A DNA stretch of 11,533 nt. Origin: an uncultured Faecalibacterium sp. GTDB taxonomy: Bacteria > Bacillota > Clostridia > Oscillospirales > Ruminococcaceae. A program made the position numbers and the translations under genes. The stretch covers positions 1-11,533 of the forward strand of contig CAKTEM010000032.1 in NCBI GenBank assembly GCA_934548045.1. The letters run 5' to 3'. Shown here piece by piece: positions 6,400-11,533 of this stretch (the stretch's first letter is position 1; each line of letters begins with the position of its first letter). The notes under the pieces were generated by a model. That model saw only the letters and a list, made by a program, of their open reading frames with translations, was not told where the DNA came from and searched no databases.

Positions 6400-6512
6400 T
6401 AGCCCTCTCAGTCAATGCTCCGCATTGCCAGCTTGTCCACCCTCTGTCGCTTTGCGACATCTCCCTCCGGCCGGAGGGAGTCTGTCAGAGGGAGAGCCCT
6501 TGGCAGACCGGT
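6400..6512 (+). repeat. Dispersed palindromic repeat, copy R2
   Basis: Same orientation and start point as R1: it begins on the base after the TGA stop of the ATPase gene, again with an in-frame TAG. 6400-6492 is identical to 4404-4496, including the 20-bp palindrome (6461-6480). The remaining 20 bases share most positions with R1. With R1 it forms direct repeats about 2.0 kb apart that enclose the permease and ATPase genes. Confidence 0.9.
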
Positions 6513-6533
6513 CTACTTTCTGCATAAAACAGT

Positions 6534-6605
6534 AAATGCCGGGCCCTGTTGTCTTGGTTCACTGGTTTGATTCCGTGGATCCAGACTGCAAGGCCCGGTA
6601 TTTTA
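6534..6605 (+). terminator. Long-loop hairpin, probable end of the ABC operon
   Basis: AAATGCCGGGCC (6534-6545) pairs with GGCCCGGTATTT (6592-6603), 12 bp with one G-U pair, and ends in a T-rich stretch (6600-6604). The loop is unusually long at 46 bases and contains its own weak pairing (CTGG/CCAG). The right arm and T-run could terminate, but the shape is not that of a minimal terminator. A small structured RNA cannot be excluded. Confidence 0.55.
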
Positions 6606-6651
6606 CGTTAAAATCAAGCTTTGTTCAATTTGCGTGAACTGTTCCGATACG

Positions 6652-6701
6652 CCAGTGGCTCCCCCTTTGGGGGAGCTGTCTGCGCAAGCAGACTGAGAGG
6701 G
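6652..6701 (-). repeat. Dispersed palindromic repeat, half copy R3
   Basis: On the minus strand it begins CCCTCTCAGTC like R1 and R2. Two perfect hairpins follow: GTCTGC/GCAGAC with a GCAA tetraloop (6678-6683 with 6688-6693) and GCTCCCCC/GGGGGAGC (6658-6665 with 6669-6676). It is a simpler, inverted member of the same family. Its edge lies four bases from the -35 box of the downstream promoter. The stretch 6606-6651 between this and the long hairpin holds nothing I recognise. Confidence 0.75.
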
Positions 6702-6704
6702 TTA

Positions 6705-6733
6705 TTGCACTCTTCCCGAGACTCCTGTATAAT
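6705..6733 (+). promoter_or_regulatory. Promoter of the NagZ-like gene
   Basis: TTGCAC (6705-6710) and a perfect TATAAT (6728-6733) are 17 bp apart. Transcription would start near 6740, giving a leader of about 30 bases with AGGAGGAAGG just before the ATG. Confidence 0.85.
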
Positions 6734-6768
6734 AAAACCAAACCAAGGAAAATACAGGAGGAAGGCAA

Positions 6769-8013
6769 ATGAAGCGATTTTTAAAAAGAGCGGCGGCGGC
6801 CGCGGTCAGTCTGGCTTTGGTGGGCGGCATGTTCCCGGCGGCGAGTGCGGCATCCGACGGCGTGAAAGCAAAAATTGCGTCGATGACCCTGCGCGAGAAG
6901 GTCGGCCAGCTCTTCGTCGTGCGGCCGGAGACGCTGGATCTTGAACAGACGTCGGACGGCAAAATCGTGACGGACGCGATGAAGGAGCATCTGAAAGAGT
7001 ATCCCATCGGCGGTATCGTGCTGTTCAAGCAGAACATCACCGACGCCGGGCAGATGACGAAGCTGATTCAGGATTATCAGGACGCCTCGGACATTGGCCT
7101 GCTGGTTGCGGTGGACGAAGAGGGCGGCACGGTCGCGCGGCTGGCGAACCACAGCGCGTTTAATCTGCCGAAATACACAAACGCGGCGGCAGTTGGCGCG
7201 ACAGGGGATACGGAGCAGGCAAAGGCGATGGGGCGAACCATCGGCGGCTACCTGAAACCCTACGGCTTCAACCTCGACTTTGCACCGGTGGCGGACGTGA
7301 ACTCGAACCCGAAGAACCCGGTCATTGGCAAACGGGCGTTTTCGTCCGACCCGAACGTTGCGGCGGCGATGGTCTCGGCGGCGGTGGAGGGCTTCCACGA
7401 ATCCGGGATGCTCTGCACCCTGAAACATTTCCCGGGACATGGCGACACCGGCGAGGACAGCCATTACGGAACGGCGACCACGACGAAGACATGGGAGCAG
7501 ATGAAGGCCGTTGAGATGCTGCCCTTTGAAGCAGGCATTGCGGCTGGTGCCGACGTCATTATGACCGCCCACATCACGACGCCCAACGCGACCACCGACG
7601 GCCTGCCTGCGTCGCTGTCCTATACCATGCTGACCGAGCGTCTGCGCGGCGAGCTGGGCTACACCGGTGTCATCTCGACCGACGCGCTGGAAATGAAAGC
7701 CATCAGCAGCCGTTACTCCCCGGCGGATGCGGCAGTGACCGCCCTGAACGCTGGTGCGGACATCCTGCTGATGCCAGCTGACCTGAAAGAAGCCTTTGAC
7801 GGCGTGGTGAGCGCAGTCGAGACGGGCAGAGTCTCGGAGGAACGCCTGAACGAGAGCGTCCGCCGTATCCTGACCCTGAAAGAAAAGGCCGGCATCCAGT
7901 TCGAGGTGCCTGCATCGGTGGAGACGCGGCCGGAAACGGCAGAAGAAGCGCAGATCACGACGTTACCGGCCAAACCGAATTTCTGGACGTGGCTGGCACA
8001 GCTGTGGAAGTAA
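6769..8013 (+). CDS. Secreted glycoside hydrolase family 3, beta-N-acetylhexosaminidase (NagZ-like)
   Basis: The 414-residue protein begins with a Sec signal peptide (MKRFLKRAAAAA, hydrophobic core, ASA cleavage near residue 27), so it acts outside the membrane, unlike cytoplasmic NagZ of Gram-negatives. The family 3 barrel carries VAVDEEGGTVARL (113-125), FAPVADVNSNP (171-181) and KHFPGHGDTGEDSH (219-232). Asp230 and His232 correspond to the Asp-His acid/base pair of Bacillus NagZ. VISTDALEM (301-309) holds the likely nucleophile Asp305. It would remove N-acetylglucosamine from muropeptides or other amino sugars. The C-terminus lacks the second domain of longer homologues and ends in an aromatic tail, FWTWLAQLWK. 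The start follows AGGAGG. It has its own promoter and terminator, so it is monocistronic. Confidence 0.9.
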   Translation: MKRFLKRAAAAAVSLALVGGMFPAASAASDGVKAKIASMTLREKVGQLFVVRPETLDLEQTSDGKIVTDAMKEHLKEYPIGGIVLFKQNITDAGQMTKLIQDYQDASDIGLLVAVDEEGGTVARLANHSAFNLPKYTNAAAVGATGDTEQAKAMGRTIGGYLKPYGFNLDFAPVADVNSNPKNPVIGKRAFSSDPNVAAAMVSAAVEGFHESGMLCTLKHFPGHGDTGEDSHYGTATTTKTWEQMKAVEMLPFEAGIAAGADVIMTAHITTPNATTDGLPASLSYTMLTERLRGELGYTGVISTDALEMKAISSRYSPADAAVTALNAGADILLMPADLKEAFDGVVSAVETGRVSEERLNESVRRILTLKEKAGIQFEVPASVETRPETAEEAQITTLPAKPNFWTWLAQLWK

Positions 8014-8028
8014 GAGGATAAAAAGACA

Positions 8029-8077
8029 GCCAGCCCCCACAGGTTCTTGCTTTCCTGTGGGGGCTGGCCGTTTGTTT
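8029..8077 (+). terminator. Strong intrinsic terminator after the NagZ-like gene
   Basis: A perfect 15-bp GC-rich stem (8029-8043 with 8054-8068, left arm GCCAGCCCCCACAGG) with a ten-base loop is followed by CGTTTGTTT. It lies 15 bases after the stop codon. Confidence 0.9.
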
Positions 8078-8174
8078 ACTCCCTCCGTCATTGCTTCGCA
8101 ATGCCACCTCCCTCATGGAGGGCGGCTTTTTGGCTCCCTCGCTGAGGGAGCTGTCGCGAAGCGACTGAAGGAGT
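8078..8174. repeat. Dispersed palindromic repeat, copy R4 between convergent genes
   Basis: The element is bracketed by ACTCC and GGAGT and holds four hairpins: CATTGC/GCAATG (8089-8094 with 8098-8103), CCTCC/GGAGG just after it, GCTCCCTC/GAGGGAGC (8133-8140 with 8144-8151) and GTCGC/GCGAC (8153-8157 with 8161-8165). The left half resembles R1 read forward, the right half resembles R3, so it looks like two family units head to head. It ends one base before the stop codon of the minus-strand kinase and may act as that gene's 3' end structure. Confidence 0.75.
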
Positions 8175-8175
8175 T

Positions 8176-9264
8176 TTACCGCTTGATATCGTAGTTCATG
8201 TTCATCAGGTTGCGGATGCTGCTGACATCGTCGGTGATGTTTGCGTCGCCGTGGATGGTGTGCTTGATGGCACTGCTTGCGACGGCAAAGTTCACCATGT
8301 CCATTGCCTTGTAATTGTGGAGCATCGCATAGATCAGACCGCTGGCAAAAGCGTCGCCGCCGCCGACACGGTCAAGGATGTTGAAGGTGAACAGCTTGCT
8401 CTCGAAGGTGTGGCCTTCGTACCACATAAAGGCTTTCAGGCTGTTCTCGCTGCCGCTGTGGGCGTAGCGGACATGACGGGCGATGCACTTGATATTGGGA
8501 TAACGCTCGATGAAGTGCTGGAAGATCTCGTCCTGCTGCTCGTAGCTGGGCTGCAGGGGAACGCCGTCCTTCCAGTCGCCCTTGGAGTGGTCGGACTCGT
8601 CCTTCCACAGGTGATACGGCTCGATGCCCAGCAGAACGTCGACGTAAGGCAGGCACTCGGTGCAGAAGTCGCGTGCTTCCTCCCAGGTCCACAGGGTGCT
8701 GCGGAAGTTGCCGTCAAAGCTGACGGTCAGGCCCTTCTTCTTGGCGACCTTGAGCATATCGAGGACGAGGCCTCGGCAGTTGGGGCCGAGGGCCGGGGTG
8801 ATGCCGCTCAGGTGGAGCCAGTCGAAGCCTTCCAGCAGCTCGTCGAGGTCGACCTGCGAGAAGTCGTACTCGGTGATGGCACTGTGCTTGCGGTCGTAGA
8901 TGACCTTGGACGGACGGATGCCGTAGCCGGTCTCCAGATAATAAGTACCCAGACGGTTGGACGGGGTCTCGTCCGGCTCGGTCAGAATCATCGGGGTGCA
9001 GTGGACATCGTTGGAGCGCAGCCAGCGCACCGCGCTCTTGCCCAGACTGTTGTTTGGCACGACGCTGAAGAAGGTGCTGTCGACGCCGAGGTTTGCCAGC
9101 GCGAGGGCAATATTTGCCTCGCTGCCGCCGTAGCTTGCCTCAAAGCCCGATGCCATGCGGATCTTTTCGTAGTTCGGCGGAGTCAGGCGGAGCATGATCT
9201 CACCGCAGGTGATGAATTTCTGCCCGGGGTTCTCGTTGCCAAGGATGGGGTTGAAATGTTCCAT
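8176..9264 (-). CDS. kdgK: PfkB family sugar kinase, probable 2-dehydro-3-deoxygluconokinase
   Basis: The 362-residue cytoplasmic kinase carries both PfkB signatures: GGSEANIALALANLG (residues 47-61) and DRVGGGDAFASG (298-309), with Asp304 as the catalytic base of the GxGD anion hole. Segments CGEIMLRLTPP (20-30), YYLETGYGIRPSKVIYDR (108-125) and DGNFRSTLW (184-192) are typical of KdgK, which phosphorylates 2-keto-3-deoxygluconate from uronate and pectin breakdown to KDPG. No aldolase (kdgA) or uronate gene lies in the window, so assignment within PfkB is by resemblance. An insertion rich in charged residues (220-245) is common in Clostridial homologues. The start at 9264 follows AGGAGG (minus strand, 9271-9276); the frame is open to 9327 without a ribosome binding site there. 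It is convergent with the NagZ-like gene. Confidence 0.85.
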   Translation of the reverse strand: MEHFNPILGNENPGQKFITCGEIMLRLTPPNYEKIRMASGFEASYGGSEANIALALANLGVDSTFFSVVPNNSLGKSAVRWLRSNDVHCTPMILTEPDETPSNRLGTYYLETGYGIRPSKVIYDRKHSAITEYDFSQVDLDELLEGFDWLHLSGITPALGPNCRGLVLDMLKVAKKKGLTVSFDGNFRSTLWTWEEARDFCTECLPYVDVLLGIEPYHLWKDESDHSKGDWKDGVPLQPSYEQQDEIFQHFIERYPNIKCIARHVRYAHSGSENSLKAFMWYEGHTFESKLFTFNILDRVGGGDAFASGLIYAMLHNYKAMDMVNFAVASSAIKHTIHGDANITDDVSSIRNLMNMNYDIKR

Positions 9265-9338
9265 AACGATCCTCCTAAAGACGGTTCGGAATCCTGCGCG
9301 CTTCGTGTAAAGGGTGAGCCTGTTCACGGGAAGCTCAC

Positions 9339-9388
9339 TGTGCGCACATTGTTGTATCCATTATAGTGCTTTTCTGGAAGGATTGCAA
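9339..9388 (-). promoter_or_regulatory. Promoter of the kdgK-like gene with a palindrome near the start point
   Basis: On the minus strand TTGCAA (9383-9388) and a perfect TATAAT (9360-9365) are 17 bp apart, placing the start of transcription near 9353. The perfect palindrome TGTGCGCACA (9339-9348) lies just downstream of the start point, and a hairpin GTGAGC/GCTCAC (9314-9319 with 9333-9338) follows in the leader. A repressor site is plausible but not identified. Confidence 0.75.
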
Positions 9389-9457
9389 GGGATTGCCAAC
9401 GGTCGCGAGAGAAAATAAGGCTGAAATTTTGTACAACTTGTCCAAACACGCGAGAAA

Positions 9458-10378
9458 TCACACGCCGGTGAGGTCAAAACTGGGCGTGTATTCCTCTTTT
9501 GCGCTGCTTTTCTGCTGCATGTACCCGTCCGAAAGCCCCTTGTCCATCGCGTAGTTGACGACCCGGCGGTATTCGTAGGTGGTGATGCGGCGTCCGATGC
9601 CGTGTTCTGCCGCTTTATAGAACGGTGTGTACTGGCTCATGACGCTGGGCAGGAAACAGCCCGGGTCGGCGTCGTTCCATGCGGCCATCTGGTCGAGGAC
9701 GGCAAAACTGTCGTCGATATGGCCGGGCAGGGCGAGGTGGCGCAGGATGACGCCCCTTTGCAGGATGCCGTCTGCATCAAAGACCGGATGCCCGGCCTGC
9801 GCCATCATCTCTTCAATGGCCGGTTTTGCCATCGCAAAGTAATCCGGCGCAGCGGAAAGGTCGGCCGACAGGGAAGAGGATACATATTTTAGATCGGCAA
9901 GCCAGATGTCGATGTAGCCCTTCCATGCGCGGACGCTCTCGACCGTCTCATATCCGCCGGTGTTGCAGACGATGGGGAGATCCAGCCCCTGCGCCCGGGC
10001 CTCGTCCAGAGCAGTGATGATCCACGGCCGCCACTGGCCGGGGGTGACAAGGTTGATGTTGTGTGCGCCCTGCCGTTGCAAATCGAGAAAAATCTCCGCC
10101 AGATGCTCGACGGTGATCTCTTTGCCCAGCCCCTCGGCACTGATGGGGTAGTTCTGGCAGAAGCAGCATTTCAGGGTGCAGCCCGAGAAAAACACGGTTC
10201 CGCTCCCCCGGGTGCCGCTGATGCAGGGTTCCTCCCAGAAGTGGAGGGCGGCACGGGCAGCTTTCAGGGTGGAGCCTGCACCGCAGAAGCCGATCCTGCC
10301 GGCGGCGCGGTCGGCGTGGCACCGGCGAGGGCAGAGCTCGCAGGAGGAAGGAGGCGTGACAGGAATAAGTTTCGGCAT
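9458..10378 (-). CDS. PflX-type radical SAM protein (COG1313)
   Basis: This 306-residue protein is a radical SAM enzyme related to pyruvate formate-lyase activases. The SAM-cluster motif is SGCTLKCCFCQN, with Cys67-x3-Cys71-x2-Cys74. Ahead of it an N-terminal cluster CELCPRRC...GFCG supplies Cys13, Cys16, Cys20 and Cys32, which may bind a second Fe-S cluster. HFWEEPCISGTRGSGTVFFSG and GAHNINLVTPGQW are hallmarks of the COG1313 group, distinct from PflA and AmrS. The substrate is not established for the family; no glycyl radical enzyme is adjacent. The start at 10378 follows AAAGGA at a rather long spacing. A longer frame from GTG 10441 is possible, but that codon lies upstream of the likely transcription start. 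It is divergent from fbp and has no clear terminator. Confidence 0.85.
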   Translation of the reverse strand: MPKLIPVTPPSSCELCPRRCHADRAAGRIGFCGAGSTLKAARAALHFWEEPCISGTRGSGTVFFSGCTLKCCFCQNYPISAEGLGKEITVEHLAEIFLDLQRQGAHNINLVTPGQWRPWIITALDEARAQGLDLPIVCNTGGYETVESVRAWKGYIDIWLADLKYVSSSLSADLSAAPDYFAMAKPAIEEMMAQAGHPVFDADGILQRGVILRHLALPGHIDDSFAVLDQMAAWNDADPGCFLPSVMSQYTPFYKAAEHGIGRRITTYEYRRVVNYAMDKGLSDGYMQQKSSAKEEYTPSFDLTGV

Positions 10379-10424
10379 ATTGTCCAAGTCCTTTGAAAAA
10401 GTTTCATGAATGATTTCTGGGATA

Positions 10425-10458
10425 AGTATACCATTTTTCACCCCGAAAATGGTATACT
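10425..10458. promoter_or_regulatory. Symmetric divergent promoter of the pflX-like and fbp genes
   Basis: A perfect 12-8-12 inverted repeat has arms GTATACCATTTT (10426-10437) and AAAATGGTATAC (10446-10457). Each arm reads TGGTATACT outward: an extended -10 for fbp on the plus strand (TATACT 10453-10458) and for the radical SAM gene on the minus strand (10425-10430). Neither has a recognisable -35 (ACCATT at 17 bp on both sides). Start points would be near 10465 (plus) and 10418 (minus). A repressor or activator may bind the palindrome and act on both genes. Confidence 0.6.
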
Positions 10459-10511
10459 ATGGGTGAATATTGCATGTGATGCACAAATACTACATATTGC
10501 AGGAGGAAATC

Positions 10512-11533
10512 ATGCGCACTGAAACCGACGAGATCCGGGATAATCTGAAATATCTGTCTCTGCTTGCACGGGATTACCCGTCGCAGGCGTCTGCGGCCAG
10601 TGAGATCATCAGCACTCAGGCACTGCTCAAACTGCCCAAAGGCACCGAACACTTTATGAGCGACCTGCACGGCGAGAACGAAGCCTTCGTCCACATCCTC
10701 AACTCTGCTTCCGGCGTCATCCGGGAGAAGGTCGATATCGTGTTGGGAACCGAAATTCCCGAGGCGACCCGTGCCGAGCTGGCAACGTTGATTTATTACC
10801 CGAACGAGAAGCTGCCCCAGCTGAAAGACCGCTGTGCCGATGAGGAAGCCCTCGAGCAGTGGTACAGCGAGACGCTGCTCCGGCTCATCGACATCTGCCG
10901 ACTGGTCTCTTCCAAGCACACCCGGGAGCATGTGCGTGCCTGCCTGCCGTCCAGCTGCGGTTATATTCTGGACGAGCTGCTCCACGCCCACTTTGAGGAC
11001 CACGACAAAGACCTCTACTATGGCCAGATCGTCGGCAGCATCATCGAGAATGGCCGTGCCGACCGGTTTATCGTCCGACTGTGCGAGCTTATTAAACGTC
11101 TGGCCGTCGATAAGTTGCACATCGTCGGCGATTTGTTCGACCGCGGCCCCCGTCCGGACATCATCCTTGACCTGCTGATGCGGCACCACAATGTTGATAT
11201 CCAGTGGGGCAACCACGATGTGGTCTGGATGGGTGCGGCGGCAGGCAGCCCCATCTGTATCTGCACCGTGTTGAAGACCACGCTGGCCTACCACAACCAC
11301 GGGATGCTCGAGGACTGCTACGGCATCAACCTGCGCCATTTGCAGCGGATGGCGGAACAGTTCTACGGCGAGGACGACCTGAGCATCTGGATGCCCCACA
11401 CCGACGCGGCGCGCGGCCCCTACACCAAAGGGATGCTCCACCGCTGTGCCGTCATGCACAAGGCCGTCACGATCCTGATGCTCAAGATGGAGTGTCAGGT
11501 CATCGACCGGAACCCGGATTTCAAGATGCAGGG
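10512..11533 (+). CDS. fbp: Class III fructose-1,6-bisphosphatase, N-terminal part
   Basis: The gene enters from a well-placed AGGAGG (10501-10506) and is cut by the window end after 340 complete codons; the family is about 640-670 residues long, so about half is missing. It hydrolyses fructose 1,6-bisphosphate to fructose 6-phosphate in gluconeogenesis. The metallophosphoesterase metal-binding motifs are intact: MSDLHGE (49-55), GDLFDRGPRPD (206-216) and WGNHDVVWMGA (232-242). The opening NLKYLSLLARDYPSQASAASEI and LPKGTEHFMSDLHGENEAF are characteristic of the Firmicutes-type (class III) enzyme, unrelated to the class I Fbp of Enterobacteria. It is expressed from the symmetric divergent promoter; the leader of about 47 bases contains TGCAT/ATGCA (10471-10475 with 10479-10483) and two copies of ATATTGCA. 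Confidence 0.95.
   Translation, partial: MRTETDEIRDNLKYLSLLARDYPSQASAASEIISTQALLKLPKGTEHFMSDLHGENEAFVHILNSASGVIREKVDIVLGTEIPEATRAELATLIYYPNEKLPQLKDRCADEEALEQWYSETLLRLIDICRLVSSKHTREHVRACLPSSCGYILDELLHAHFEDHDKDLYYGQIVGSIIENGRADRFIVRLCELIKRLAVDKLHIVGDLFDRGPRPDIILDLLMRHHNVDIQWGNHDVVWMGAAAGSPICICTVLKTTLAYHNHGMLEDCYGINLRHLQRMAEQFYGEDDLSIWMPHTDAARGPYTKGMLHRCAVMHKAVTILMLKMECQVIDRNPDFKMQ

Noticed and set aside
6769..8013. Broad beta-glucosidase (BglX) identity for the family 3 hydrolase
   Set aside because: The KHFPGHGDTGEDSH loop with its Asp-His pair is specific to the NagZ subgroup, and the protein lacks the C-terminal domains of BglX.
4404..8174. CRISPR array or insertion sequence as explanation of the repeats
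   Set aside because: The copies are few, widely spaced, internally palindromic and without regular spacers; no transposase gene or target-site duplication is visible.
8251..9366. Long plus-strand frame across the kdgK-like gene
   Set aside because: The minus strand carries both PfkB signatures, a ribosome binding site and a consensus promoter; the plus-strand product is a valine/alanine-rich shadow.
10379..10441. GTG 10441 as the start of the radical SAM gene
   Set aside because: It is inside the palindromic promoter, upstream of the likely start of transcription, and lacks a ribosome binding site.
10404..11459. Long minus-strand frame across fbp
   Set aside because: The plus strand encodes clear class III FBPase metal-binding motifs; the antisense product has none.

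Overview
The window reads as chromosomal DNA of a low-redundancy, moderately GC-rich Clostridia bacterium, most likely an Oscillospiraceae/Ruminococcaceae gut anaerobe of the Faecalibacterium type. This rests on the class III fructose-1,6-bisphosphatase typical of Firmicutes, strong AGGAGG ribosome binding sites, Firmicutes-type -10/-35 promoters, a PflX-type radical SAM protein, an ABC transporter of the COG2984/COG4120/COG1101 type, and dispersed CCCTCTCAGTC-type palindromic repeats. Genus assignment is inference. No phage, transposase, CRISPR array or tRNA gene was seen.

Layout. 1-250: a 5S rRNA gene with its own promoter and a terminator. 250-1003: an AT-richer leader with one doubtful small ORF, then a GNAT acetyltransferase and a strong terminator. 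1016-3224: a MATE efflux pump behind what looks like a MerR-type operator/promoter, overlapping a YkgJ-type cysteine-cluster protein; a terminator-like hairpin lies in the last codons of the pump gene. 3267-6512: a three-gene ABC importer (Tat-like lipoprotein binding protein, permease, ATPase) with a structured leader. Nearly identical 113-bp palindromic repeats sit immediately after the stop codons of its first and last genes. 6534-8013: a terminator-like long hairpin, a half-repeat, a consensus promoter and a secreted family 3 glycosidase of the NagZ type. 8029-8174: terminator plus a fourth repeat element between convergent genes. 8176-9264 (minus): a KdgK-like PfkB sugar kinase with a clear promoter. 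9458-10378 (minus): a PflX-type radical SAM protein. 10426-10457: a 12-8-12 inverted repeat carrying mirrored extended -10 boxes. 10512-end: the class III fructose-1,6-bisphosphatase, cut by the window edge.

Functionally this is mostly housekeeping and transport: drug/metabolite export under probable effector control, import of an unknown small solute (an aromatic amino acid or similar is possible from the family), cell-wall amino-sugar turnover, entry of 2-keto-3-deoxygluconate into glycolysis and a gluconeogenic phosphatase. I do not see a clear new multi-gene system. The points most worth a second look are non-coding: the repeat family around the ABC operon, the ribosome binding site held in a hairpin loop, the symmetric divergent promoter, and the MerR-like promoter whose regulator is not in the window.
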